Shown piece after piece: positions 26,497 to 33,988 of a stretch of 36,189 bases of DNA. Source of the stretch: Candidatus Kapaibacterium sp. (lineage in GTDB: Bacteria; Bacteroidota; Ignavibacteria; Palsa-1295); assembly GCA_017882165.1 (NCBI GenBank), contig JADGPZ010000012.1, forward strand, positions 1 to 36,189, given 5' to 3'. The notes beneath the pieces were generated by a model that was given only the letters and a program-made list of their open reading frames with translations, ran no database searches and had not been told where the DNA came from. How positions within the stretch are numbered: position 1 is the first letter of the stretch; each line of letters begins with the position of its first letter. Position numbers and translations under genes: made by a program.

Positions 26497-27620
26497 AGTG
26501 TTTCCCTAAGTACGCTTACGATTCGCTCCGATGCATGGCCGTCCCACAAATCGGGCACCGATGCTTTCTTCCACTTGCCCGCGAACGCCTTCTCCACGTA
26601 TGACATAATCTGCGCAGGGTCCAGACCGACAAGCTCGTTCGTCCCAACCTCGATCGTCACAGGTCGCTCTGTATTTGGCCGGAGTGTGATGCATGGAACT
26701 CCGAGCGCAGTTGTTTCCTCCTGTACGCCACCCGAATCGGTCAGCACAAGGCGTGCATGGGCCTGGAGCGCAACAAAATCGAGATAGCCAACGGGATCGA
26801 TGAGCACAAGCTGGCCATTGGTTTGAATGCGCGACATGAGACCGTACTCGGCAAGCATTTTCCGGGTCCGCGGATGGATTGGAAAAACGATGCGGGTTGC
26901 AAACGACCGCATGGCCTCGAATAGCTCCACGAATGTCGTGAGCGAAGCGGGATCGTCCACGTTGCTCGGTCTGTGTAGCGTGACCAGTGCGTAGCTATCA
27001 GCCTCAATGCCAAGTTGCTCCGCCAAACCCGGAAAGCGCGCGCGCGCGCGATCGACATACATGAACAGAGAGTCGATCATGGTATTGCCGACGTAGAATA
27101 CTCGGTCTGTTGCGATTCCTTCCTGCGACAGATTCTCGAGACCGCTTGGCTCTGTCACGAAGCAATAGCGTGAAAATTCATCAGTCACGATGCGATTGAT
27201 CTCTTCCGGCATCGAACGGTCGAACGAGCGGAGTCCGGATTCAATATGGCCAATCGTTCGTCCAGCCTTAGCTGCGACAATCGTGGTTGCCAGTGTTGAA
27301 TTAACATCGCCCGGCACGAGAATCAAGTCGGATGGCTCCTTCGCGAGCAGCGCTTCCATTGCGATCATCACACGCGCCGTCTGTTCCGCATGAGTCCCCG
27401 AGCCTGCGCCAAGGAACACATCGGGCTGCGGCATTTCCAGATCGCGGAAGAAAACATCGGACATATTCGCGTCATAGTGCTGGCCGGTGTGGACGAGCAG
27501 CACGTCGAATTCATCCGGCGCCAATCGTTTCATTGCCTCGATGACCGGCGCGACCTTCATAAAGTTAGGTCGTGCGCCAACGATGACAATGATCCGTTTT
27601 CGAATCTGGCTAACGCCCAT
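26493..27620 (-). CDS. wecB: UDP-N-acetylglucosamine 2-epimerase (non-hydrolysing)
   Basis: 375 aa from ATG at 27620; a GTG at 27632 would add four residues. The enzyme interconverts UDP-GlcNAc and UDP-ManNAc in the cytoplasm. Visible motifs: IIVIVGARPNFMKVAPVI, VHTGQHYDANMSDVFF, GDVNSTLA, GHIESGLRSFDRSMPEEINRIVTD (catalytic acid region), TLHRPSNVDD, PIHPRTRKML, and TDSGGVQEETTALGVPCITLRPNTERPVT. Length is normal. The DRSMPEEINR form is shared with WbpI/WecB-type enzymes. It overlaps the dehydrogenase gene by about 11 nt and the export gene by 4 nt. If WbpE-type modification occurs, the true substrate could be UDP-GlcNAc(3NAc)A, as for WbpI. The wecB symbol reflects the family, not a proven substrate. 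Confidence 0.93.
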   Translation of the reverse strand: MGVSQIRKRIIVIVGARPNFMKVAPVIEAMKRLAPDEFDVLLVHTGQHYDANMSDVFFRDLEMPQPDVFLGAGSGTHAEQTARVMIAMEALLAKEPSDLILVPGDVNSTLATTIVAAKAGRTIGHIESGLRSFDRSMPEEINRIVTDEFSRYCFVTEPSGLENLSQEGIATDRVFYVGNTMIDSLFMYVDRARARFPGLAEQLGIEADSYALVTLHRPSNVDDPASLTTFVELFEAMRSFATRIVFPIHPRTRKMLAEYGLMSRIQTNGQLVLIDPVGYLDFVALQAHARLVLTDSGGVQEETTALGVPCITLRPNTERPVTIEVGTNELVGLDPAQIMSYVEKAFAGKWKKASVPDLWDGHASERIVSVLRETL

Positions 27621-29043
27621 AAGCGTGGGCACTGGGCTTGGCTCCAGATCCTAAGAGTACGATTTTCTCACGATGAAGCGGGTCGGTAATGTGCTTCGTT
27701 GCATTTCGAGTGTCAATCACAACTTGCGAATGCTGCACGATGAAATCGTAATCGTAACTCGAGTGATCGGTTGTGATAACAACCACGTCTGCGGCATCGA
27801 GGGTCTCTTTGGTCGGTGCTTGTGCCGTAAACTCGCAATCCTTGACCCAGAGACTCGGGACGAAAGGGTCGCAGTAGGCGATATTTCGGACACCATCGTC
27901 CATCAGGATTTCCATGACACGAATGGCGGGTGAGTGGCGCGTGTCATCGACATCGCGTTTGAACGCAACGCCCAGCATGAGCACTTTGGCATCGCGCAAT
28001 CGCACCGGCAGATCCGCAACCGCTCGGAAGACGAGGTCTTTGACATAGAATGGCATCGACTCGTTCGTTTCGGCGGCAAGCGTGATGAAGTTTGTCTCGA
28101 AATCGTGCGCGCGAGCCTGCCAGGCGAGATAGTAGGGATCGATCAATATGCAATGCCCGCCAATACCCGGCCCCGGATAGAAGGGCATGTAGCCGAACGG
28201 CTTCGTGCCCGCCGCGTCGACGACCTCCCACATGTTGATTCCGCCCATTCGGTCGCAGAGGCGTGCCAGTTCATTGACAAGCGCGATGTTCACCGAGCGG
28301 AAGATATTCTCCAGCAGCTTTTCCATCTCGGCGACCTTCGGCCCGCTCACGGCAACGACTTGCGTGATGATCTGTTCGTTTGTCAGAACGGCAAGTCGCG
28401 TACATGCCGTTGTGACACCGCCGACCACGATTGGCGTGTTCGATGTTGTAAACTTTTGGTTGCCCGGATCAATCCGCTCGGGCGAAAAGGCAAGGAAGAA
28501 GTTTACGCCGACCTTTTTGCCGGTCGCCTCCAAAATCGGGAGCACGACACCTTCCGTCGTGTTCGGAAAGGTCGTCGATTTTAGAATAATGAGCTGCCCA
28601 TCGCGGAGCTGCGATGCGATCGACTCGGCCGCGCTCACGATGTAGGAGATGTCGGGATCCTTATTCGTGGTGAACGGTGTCGGAACGCAGATGTAGAGTA
28701 CATCGAGGGCGCCTGCGCCATCATAATTTCGCTGTGCCCGAAGTTCTCCACTCTTGAGGCAGCCCTCGACCACTTCGTCTCGGAGATCCTGGATATAGTT
28801 CTTACCGGCGTTGAGGGAGTCAATCTTATTGGGATCCAGGTCGATTCCGACGGTCTCAAAGCCCTTGACGGCGAATTCAACCGCAAGCGGAAGACCGACG
28901 TAGCCCAAGCCGATCACGCCGATCTTGGCCGTCTTGTCGCGCAGCTTTTGCTCCAGCATCGCAGCGAAATTGCCCACGCCCTTGCTCGATTGGTTAGTCA
29001 CGATCTCGTTTATCCCTTTGGTCCGTTTGGTCACTGCGTCCAT
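27610..29043 (-). CDS. UDP-N-acetyl-hexosamine 6-dehydrogenase (WbpA/WecC family)
   Basis: 477 aa, ATG start and first gene of the long polysaccharide transcript. It is predicted to oxidise C6 of UDP-GlcNAc or UDP-ManNAc with two NAD+. The NAD fold shows IGVIGLGYVGLPLA (GLGYVG 45-50) and VGIDLDPNKI. Downstream lie LYICVPTP, STTFPNTTEGVVLP, AFSPERIDPGN, and LLENIFRSVNIALVNELA. The catalytic Cys is C298 in GPGIGGHCILIDPYYLAW, followed by VLMLGVAFKRDVDDTRHSPA. The GGHCI-Leu form is unusual; most members have GGHCIP. An N-terminal extension of about 38 residues precedes the Rossmann fold; ATG codon 29 is an alternative start. The FSPER and DxRHSPA signatures favour WbpA/WbpO-type enzymes, but specificity is not fixed. 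Confidence 0.9.
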   Translation of the reverse strand: MDAVTKRTKGINEIVTNQSSKGVGNFAAMLEQKLRDKTAKIGVIGLGYVGLPLAVEFAVKGFETVGIDLDPNKIDSLNAGKNYIQDLRDEVVEGCLKSGELRAQRNYDGAGALDVLYICVPTPFTTNKDPDISYIVSAAESIASQLRDGQLIILKSTTFPNTTEGVVLPILEATGKKVGVNFFLAFSPERIDPGNQKFTTSNTPIVVGGVTTACTRLAVLTNEQIITQVVAVSGPKVAEMEKLLENIFRSVNIALVNELARLCDRMGGINMWEVVDAAGTKPFGYMPFYPGPGIGGHCILIDPYYLAWQARAHDFETNFITLAAETNESMPFYVKDLVFRAVADLPVRLRDAKVLMLGVAFKRDVDDTRHSPAIRVMEILMDDGVRNIAYCDPFVPSLWVKDCEFTAQAPTKETLDAADVVVITTDHSSYDYDFIVQHSQVVIDTRNATKHITDPLHREKIVLLGSGAKPSAHAYGR

Positions 29044-29423
29044 AAAATAGCCAGGGAGAATGGCAAATGCCCCTATACTGCCCCGCCCGCGCTGAGTTTC
29101 GGGCTAACGCCGATGGGGACCAAATACTTCCCTCCCAGCTAGGAAGGAGGCCTAAGGGCAGCGAAGAATGACCTGTTGTCTTTAAGGCCTGAGGATCCAG
29201 CGCTGGTCGAGGATGTCAATGGCACTCAGGTGCAATACTACCGGCGTCCTGCAATCATCAGCAAGGGTTGCCGTCCGTCGAGGTACTCTTTCACTTAGCC
29301 CGATTCTTGTATGACATGATTGCTGAAAGTAATTTGCATGAATTACTCGTTGAAACAATTATTATAGCACAGCGTAATGGTTGTTGTAACGATCATTAGG
29401 CTTTCTCATTGATGGAGGTAACT
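29044..29423. other. 380-nt intergenic region between divergent wecC-like and yceI genes
   Basis: This is the only gap over 300 nt and must hold both divergent promoters. No gene with a convincing start was found. On the minus side, 29128-29150 can form an imperfect 7-bp hairpin (TCCCTCC with GGAAGGA) in the presumed leader of the polysaccharide operon, without a T-run. On the plus side AT-rich DNA (29330-29367, with TATTAT at 29360-29365) may hold the yceI promoter, but no canonical -35/-10 pair stands out. A stopless plus-strand stretch runs 29143-29296 (about 50 codons, no ATG). It may be a gene remnant or a dispersed repeat. Confidence 0.5.
29414..29418 (+). promoter_or_regulatory. Strong Shine-Dalgarno site for yceI
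   Basis: GGAGG lies 5 nt before the ATG at 29424 and decides this start over the upstream in-frame TTG at 29409 and ATG at 29412. Clear sites of this kind are rare in the window, so yceI may be translated strongly. Confidence 0.85.
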
Positions 29424-30026
29424 ATGAACTCAAACGTAAAAGTATTGGACAGCCCCAAAACAGGGCTAGCGGCAACCGTGCCGAGTGTGGAATCCGCACA
29501 GCTTCAGAAGTGGACCCTTGACCCGACGCATTCAAGCGCCGGATTCAGCGTGAAGCATCTGATGATCTCGAACGTCAAAGGGGAATTCCGCGACGTGACG
29601 GGCGAGCTAACATACGATCCGCTGAACGTCGAGCAGGCAAGCATCACGGCGCTCATCAAAGTGGAGAGCATCGAGACGCGCGAAGCCAACCGCGACGCAC
29701 ATTTGAAGAGCGCGGACTTTTTCGACGCCGTGACCTATCCCGAGCTAACATTCCGCTCGACGAAGTGGCAGCACAAGTCGGGTGACGAACTGATCGTGAC
29801 CGGCGATCTCACGATCCATGGTGTCACGCAGCCCGTCAAGCTGAATGTCGAGGCGACGCAGATTATCAAGGATCCCTGGGGCGGAAGCCGCATTGGATTC
29901 AGCGGACGCACGAAAATCAAGCGATCGGACTTCGGGCTGACGTGGAACGCTGCGCTCGAAACCGGCGGATTCGTGGTCGGCGACGAAGTGACGATCACGC
30001 TCGAAACGGAATTCGTGAAGGCCTAA
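29424..30026 (+). CDS. YceI-family lipocalin-like protein, cytoplasmic form
   Basis: 200 aa from the ATG with the strong ribosome site. YceI-family proteins form an extended lipocalin-like barrel that binds polyisoprenoid or amphiphilic molecules. Signatures: WTLDPTHSSAGFSVKHLMISNVKGEF, ALIKVESIETREANRDAHLKSADFFD, YPELTFRSTKW, VTGDLTIHGVTQPVKLNVE, and a late RTKIKRSDFGLTWNAALETGGFVVGDEVTI. No signal peptide is present; a polar N-terminal tail of about 28 residues leads straight into the barrel, so this is the cytoplasmic type. It has its own terminator and is probably monocistronic. A link to the undecaprenyl-based pathway next door is tempting, but the divergent gap gives no proof. The ligand is unknown. 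Confidence 0.93.
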   Translation: MNSNVKVLDSPKTGLAATVPSVESAQLQKWTLDPTHSSAGFSVKHLMISNVKGEFRDVTGELTYDPLNVEQASITALIKVESIETREANRDAHLKSADFFDAVTYPELTFRSTKWQHKSGDELIVTGDLTIHGVTQPVKLNVEATQIIKDPWGGSRIGFSGRTKIKRSDFGLTWNAALETGGFVVGDEVTITLETEFVKA

Positions 30027-30057
30027 ATAGAATTAGCGAATTCCAATTGTATCGGAC

Positions 30058-30083
30058 AAACCCTCTCGTTCAGAGAGGGTTTT
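30058..30083 (+). terminator. Intrinsic terminator after yceI
   Basis: A perfect 10-bp stem AAACCCTCTC/GAGAGGGTTT with loop GTTCA is followed by a T-rich tail (TTTT, then CTGTTTT). It starts 32 nt after the yceI stop and separates it from the channel gene. Confidence 0.92.
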
Positions 30084-30154
30084 CTGTTTTGCTGGATTTG
30101 AACTACCCGCATAACTTGTTTCGGGCGCGGTAGTTCTTCACGTACGGGACCATT

Positions 30155-30931
30155 TTGAACATTCTCAACAAGCTTCGCGCAGAATTTCGAGCTGCCCGGC
30201 ATGAACCGGAAAGCATTACTCGCCTGCGCGAGTTTAGTCCGCTTTCCTGGTTCTTCGAGCGGCTGCTGTTTTGGGCCGAGTTTGGCTCGTTCTCGATCCT
30301 CTTCATTCCAACGCGCTCGCTCATTCATTCGGCCCTTCACGATCTCAACGACCCGCGCGAAAAGGAATCCTATATCATCGAGCACATGCTCCACCGTGCT
30401 CGGCATGTGGATCTGTATATCATACTTTGGATCGTGTTCGAAGTAGTGCTGGCATTAGCCCTGAACGTGGAGAATGCGCTGTGGCTCCTCGTTGTGGTTC
30501 GTGTTCTCATGGCCCTGCGCATCGTCGACATCGCGCAGGCCAACATCAACCTCAACGTGTTCGACCGTCTCCGTTTTGCCGAGACCAGCCACGTGACGGT
30601 CTCGGTCACTCGCAACCTGATCCTGGCCGTGATCACATACGTCGAACTGGTTGTGGTCTTCGCAGTCACATATGCGACTATGCCAGCGAACGTCCATGGC
30701 GTGATGCATCTGTACGATTGCCTCTACTTTAGCATGTCGACCCAGCTTACGGTGGGCTACGGCGATCTGCATCCAATTGGCGTTGCGCGCTATATCGCGA
30801 CCGTGCAGGGCATGATTGGATTCTTCTTCAGCCTGCTCATCATGAGCCGCTTCGTCTCACTGTTGCCGGCAGTGCGAACTGTTTTCGGGGACGACTTGCA
30901 ACACGACAAGAAGCCGGGTCATCCAGTGTAA
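30155..30931 (+). CDS. Potassium-channel-like membrane protein (Ion_trans_2)
   Basis: 258 aa, TTG start; an in-frame stop at 30131-30133 and no earlier ATG make TTG at 30155 the likeliest choice. About five hydrophobic segments are seen: LYIILWIVFEVVLALALNV, ALWLLVVVRVLMALRIV, a segment near 150-175 (LILAVITYVELVVVFAVTY), the pore loop FSMSTQLTVGYGDLHPIG with the K+ selectivity filter TVGYGD, and the inner helix GMIGFFFSLLIMSRFVSLLP. There is no RCK/KTN or cyclic-nucleotide domain and no Arg-rich S4, so gating is unclear. A short soluble N terminus rich in Arg/Glu precedes the first helix. Its end overlaps the convergent murB gene by 13 nt. Confidence 0.88.
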   Translation: MNILNKLRAEFRAARHEPESITRLREFSPLSWFFERLLFWAEFGSFSILFIPTRSLIHSALHDLNDPREKESYIIEHMLHRARHVDLYIILWIVFEVVLALALNVENALWLLVVVRVLMALRIVDIAQANINLNVFDRLRFAETSHVTVSVTRNLILAVITYVELVVVFAVTYATMPANVHGVMHLYDCLYFSMSTQLTVGYGDLHPIGVARYIATVQGMIGFFFSLLIMSRFVSLLPAVRTVFGDDLQHDKKPGHPV

Positions 30932-32040
30932 CGCGCAATTTCCTCCTCGTTGAATCCATACCCTCTCAGCTCTTCCGCAGAAAATCCAATCAACTCCGGC
31001 TCGGTGTAGAGGTGAAGCCCTGTCTTTTCCTCCACGATCGCGCGCACTTCTTTGACGAGGCAGAGAACTTCATCCGCTGTCGCTTTGCCAGTCACGTTCA
31101 GCACAACGACAGGCTGGGTGGGGTTGAGCATCACATCACCGCGCCGGAAGCCCTTGAGGCCACAGGCTTCGAGGATGAACGCGCTTGGAATTTTGATATG
31201 GGATGAAAGATGAGGGATGAAGGATGAAGGTTTGTATTTGAGGAGTCGATCGAGATAATCCGGCAGATGCTTTTTGAAGTTACTCTCAACTTCTTCGAAC
31301 TGCTCGCTTGAGATCAACGAGTTCTTGAAGAATGAGCCGGCGTTGCCTTGGGTGGACTCCGCCGGGAATGGGAATTTCTTGTCGCGGATCTCCTTGATGG
31401 CCTCGCGGATTTCTTGTTGTGTCGGCTCCGGATTGCCTTCGAAGCGCTTCTTCACGTCAGGATAGGAGAGATTTCGCTTCGGCTCCGCGCTGAGTTGCAA
31501 GATTGTGGAAAGAATCACATGTCGATTCTTCTCCGTTGTGTTGAAGATGCTCTTCCGATAGCTGAATCCGCACTCGTCGTTCGAGAGCGTTCGAAAAGTA
31601 TTCGTCTTCCGGTCATACACTTCAACATTCACGAGCACCTGGCTGACCTCTTGCCCGTATGCACCAACATTCTGCACGGCGATGGCGCCTGTTCGTCCCG
31701 GAATGCGCGAGAGATTCTCGATGCCCCAGAGTCCTTGCTCGACGGCAAACTTCACGACGTTATCCCAAATCTCACCGGACGCGATGTTGATCTGGTTATC
31801 GCCTAACTCCGCAATTCCTTGATTCCTGACGTTGATGACAAGACCGTCAAAGCCATTGTCGCTCACAAGCATGTTGCTGCCGCCACCGAGGACGAGTGTC
31901 TTGAGGTGGTATGATTCGGCATACGACAGAATCTCGGAGATGTCGTTCAGGTCACTCAGTTCAACAAACTCGCGCGCTGGTCCGCCGATCTTGAAGGTCG
32001 TCAGAGGCTTGAGCGGGCGATTGCGTTCGATGTGCATCAT
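30919..32040 (-). CDS. murB: UDP-N-acetylenolpyruvoylglucosamine reductase
   Basis: 373 aa from ATG at 32040, which overlaps the alr stop (ATGA). An open stretch of 61 codons upstream lies inside alr and is not MurB. MurB reduces UDP-GlcNAc-enolpyruvate to UDP-MurNAc with FAD and NADPH, a cytoplasmic step of peptidoglycan synthesis. Signatures: KPLTTFKIGGPA, TLVLGGGSNMLVSD (FAD), GLWGIENLSRIPGRTGAIAVQNVGAYGQEV, DECGFSYRKSIF, GNAGSFFKN (catalytic Ser) and YTEPELIGF (catalytic Glu). The YRKSIF loop and extra C-terminal part mark a type I, E. coli-like enzyme. Residues about 271-280 are encoded by a heptanucleotide repeat, in a loop before the conserved KIPSAFILEACGLKG. Confidence 0.96.
   Translation of the reverse strand: MMHIERNRPLKPLTTFKIGGPAREFVELSDLNDISEILSYAESYHLKTLVLGGGSNMLVSDNGFDGLVINVRNQGIAELGDNQINIASGEIWDNVVKFAVEQGLWGIENLSRIPGRTGAIAVQNVGAYGQEVSQVLVNVEVYDRKTNTFRTLSNDECGFSYRKSIFNTTEKNRHVILSTILQLSAEPKRNLSYPDVKKRFEGNPEPTQQEIREAIKEIRDKKFPFPAESTQGNAGSFFKNSLISSEQFEEVESNFKKHLPDYLDRLLKYKPSSFIPHLSSHIKIPSAFILEACGLKGFRRGDVMLNPTQPVVVLNVTGKATADEVLCLVKEVRAIVEEKTGLHLYTEPELIGFSAEELRGYGFNEEEIARYTG
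31201..31228. repeat. Four-copy heptanucleotide tandem repeat inside murB
   Basis: On the plus strand the units are GGATGAA, AGATGAG, GGATGAA and GGATGAA. On the coding strand they give a Ser/Phe/Ile/His/Leu-rich loop (PSSFIPHLSSH). Because the unit is 7 nt, gain or loss of one copy would shift the murB frame. Confidence 0.85.
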
Positions 32041-33158
32041 GATTCGACTTCCACACGCGGCACGCGCGCTGCGATGCCTGTGAGAATTTCGTATGGGATT
32101 GTGCCGATCGCGCTCGCCAGTCTCCAGGCATTGAGGCCACCCATTGTTGGCGTGATAAAATAAACGCTGTCGCCAGTTTTCACGTCGTCCTCGCCAACAT
32201 CGATCATGATCTGGTCCATGCATATTGTGCCAACGACCGGATACCGCTTGCCGCGAATGATTGCCTCGGCGCGTCCCGTCAGCAAGCGAGGATAACCATC
32301 GCCATAGCCAATCGGCACCGTTGCGATCTGCGTATTGCGCGGCGCATGCCAGCGGAGATTGTAGCTCACGCCTTCGCCGGCTTTCACGCGCTTCGTGAAG
32401 ACGATGGTGCTTACGAGTCCGAGTGCCGGCTGGAGTTCTGCGCCAAACTTCTCTTGCAATTCGGAGCTCGGAGCATAGCCATAAAGCATGATGCCGGGTC
32501 GCACCATGTCGTACGCGCTTTCCTTTGGTAGTTGCAGAATAGCACCACTGTTCGCGGCGTGGACGAGCGGAATCGTGATGCCCGCACCTTTCGCTTCACG
32601 GACGACAGCATCGAAGGCTCCCAATTGTCTCCGAAAGAACGTCTGATCGAGTTCGTCGCTCGTCGCGAAGTGCGTTGCGAGTCCGACAAGTTCGACCGAT
32701 TCGTGGAGCGCTACGATCTCTCGCAAAAATGGAATCGCGTCTTCCGGTTCGATGCCCATGCGGCGCATCCCGGTGTCCACCTTGAGATGCACTCTCGCTC
32801 TCGCGCCGGTTGCCCGCGCCTGCGCCGCAATCGCATGAAGCGTCTCGCGATCGGTAAGGGTGAAATCCAGTTGATGCTGCAAGAAGAAGTCGGTCTCATC
32901 CGGCGTGACACCGGTGAGAACGAGAATCGGAAGCGAAGTGAGACGGCGAAGCCTTGCCCCTTCTTCTTCCGTCGCGACGCCAAAGTAGCTGATCTCCTCA
33001 CTTTTGATCGCAGCGTGCGCGATGAGATCAAGGCCGTGGCCATAGGCATTCGCCTTTACGATCGGCATGATCTGCGCCCGCTCGCCGATCTTGCTCCGCA
33101 CGATCCGAAGATTGTGCAGGAAGTTCTCGACATGAATCTCCGCGCGTGTGGGACGCAT
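32037..33158 (-). CDS. alr: Alanine racemase
   Basis: 373 aa, ATG start. Alr is the PLP enzyme that converts L-Ala to D-Ala for peptidoglycan. The fold-III barrel carries MPIVKANAYGHG with PLP lysine K35; FGVATEEEGARLR; HLKVDTGMRRMG; HFATSDE; HAANSGAIL; RPGIMLYGYAP; GEGVSYNLRW with catalytic Tyr266; PIGYGDGYPRLL; and GTICMDQIMIDVG. Length is standard and all key residues are present. It starts 4 nt after the elbB stop and overlaps murB by 4 nt, making a short cell-wall operon. Confidence 0.97.
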   Translation of the reverse strand: MRPTRAEIHVENFLHNLRIVRSKIGERAQIMPIVKANAYGHGLDLIAHAAIKSEEISYFGVATEEEGARLRRLTSLPILVLTGVTPDETDFFLQHQLDFTLTDRETLHAIAAQARATGARARVHLKVDTGMRRMGIEPEDAIPFLREIVALHESVELVGLATHFATSDELDQTFFRRQLGAFDAVVREAKGAGITIPLVHAANSGAILQLPKESAYDMVRPGIMLYGYAPSSELQEKFGAELQPALGLVSTIVFTKRVKAGEGVSYNLRWHAPRNTQIATVPIGYGDGYPRLLTGRAEAIIRGKRYPVVGTICMDQIMIDVGEDDVKTGDSVYFITPTMGGLNAWRLASAIGTIPYEILTGIAARVPRVEVES

Positions 33159-33162
33159 TCGT

Positions 33163-33858
33163 TCAGGCTTCCGCTAACGCGACTTTCCGCAGGGTGCGGT
33201 TAGCGGCGAGCGAAACGATCTCATCCACCAAGCTCTGGATACCTTCGAAAACTTCGTGGAGAGGAGCATCGTCATACATGTAGGCCGGAGTGGTGACGAT
33301 GCGATGTGTGCGGTCGATGTGGATCTCGTGTGCCTTGGTGGCAATGTGTGTGTGGCCGAGTTTTTCGATTTCCATAGAGGCGTCGCCGGGCGCCCCAACG
33401 GTTAGCTCGATCTTCTTTCCGGGAAATGCGAGCGCCAGAACCGCCGGAGCGATACAGATGGCGCCGATGGGTTTCTGCGCTTCATAGAATTGGTGCAGAA
33501 TATATCCCAACTCTGGCAGGACCGTCCCGCTCGAGCCATCATGGGCGAATGTGGAGAGGTTCTTCGCCGCTCCGAACCCTCCGGGCATGATGAGTGCATC
33601 GAACTCGCTCGCGCGAAGCTCCGCCAGTGGCCGTACCTTGCCCCTGGCGATACGAGCGGACTCCACGAGTACCTCACGGCGTTCGGCAACCGGTTCGCCG
33701 GTCAGATGGTCCATGACATCGCGCTGATCGATGTCGGGCGCGAAGCAGTGGGCTTCCGCGCCGACTCGGCTTAGTGCCCACAAAACGCCGACGGCCTCGC
33801 GGATCTCGGAGCCATCGAGATAGCCCGAGCCTGACAAAATAACTGCGATCTTACTCAT
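33163..33858 (-). CDS. elbB: ElbB-type DJ-1/PfpI glyoxalase
   Basis: 231 aa from ATG at 33858; a TTG at 33873 would add five residues. Matches to E. coli ElbB from memory: IAVILSGSGYLDGSEIREAV (E. coli has SGCG), AHCFAPDIDQRDVMDHLTGE, VESARIARGKVRPLAEL, DALIMPGGFGAAKNLSTFA, CIAPAVLAL with the DJ-1-type Cys, and HRIVTTPAYM. ElbB homologues show glyoxalase activity in vitro and are linked to isoprenoid metabolism; the true role is uncertain. It is the first gene of the elbB-alr-murB set, so it shares a promoter with cell-wall genes. Confidence 0.93.
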   Translation of the reverse strand: MSKIAVILSGSGYLDGSEIREAVGVLWALSRVGAEAHCFAPDIDQRDVMDHLTGEPVAERREVLVESARIARGKVRPLAELRASEFDALIMPGGFGAAKNLSTFAHDGSSGTVLPELGYILHQFYEAQKPIGAICIAPAVLALAFPGKKIELTVGAPGDASMEIEKLGHTHIATKAHEIHIDRTHRIVTTPAYMYDDAPLHEVFEGIQSLVDEIVSLAANRTLRKVALAEA

Positions 33859-33884
33859 ACTCGTTGTTAGCAATATTTCTGCCG

Positions 33885-33904
33885 TGTCAACAATCGCTTT
33901 GACA
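33885..33904. promoter_or_regulatory. Inverted repeat with TTGACA in both orientations, between elbB and purE
   Basis: TGTCAA, 8 nt, then TTGACA form perfect 6-bp arms in the 130-nt divergent gap. On the minus strand TTGACA is a consensus -35 about 26 nt before the elbB ATG, though the best -10 (TAACAA) is only 15 nt away. On the plus strand no good -10 follows. It may be a -35 element, an operator, or chance. Confidence 0.35.
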
Positions 33905-33988
33905 GGGCGAATCCCTCAATCAGTGGACAGCATCGGCCCCGGAAGCCTGAAACCACGTCAAGACCCGCCCTGTTAGGCGCGAACGAAT

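Noticed and set aside
29101-29111. ops-like GGCGTTAGC (minus strand) in the leader of the polysaccharide operon
   Set aside because: It differs from the RfaH ops core GGCGGTAG by one base, lacks the surrounding JUMPstart sequence, and could be chance.
32041-32223. 61-codon upstream extension of murB
   Set aside because: It is inside alr in another frame; the ATGA overlap at 32037-32040 is the natural start.
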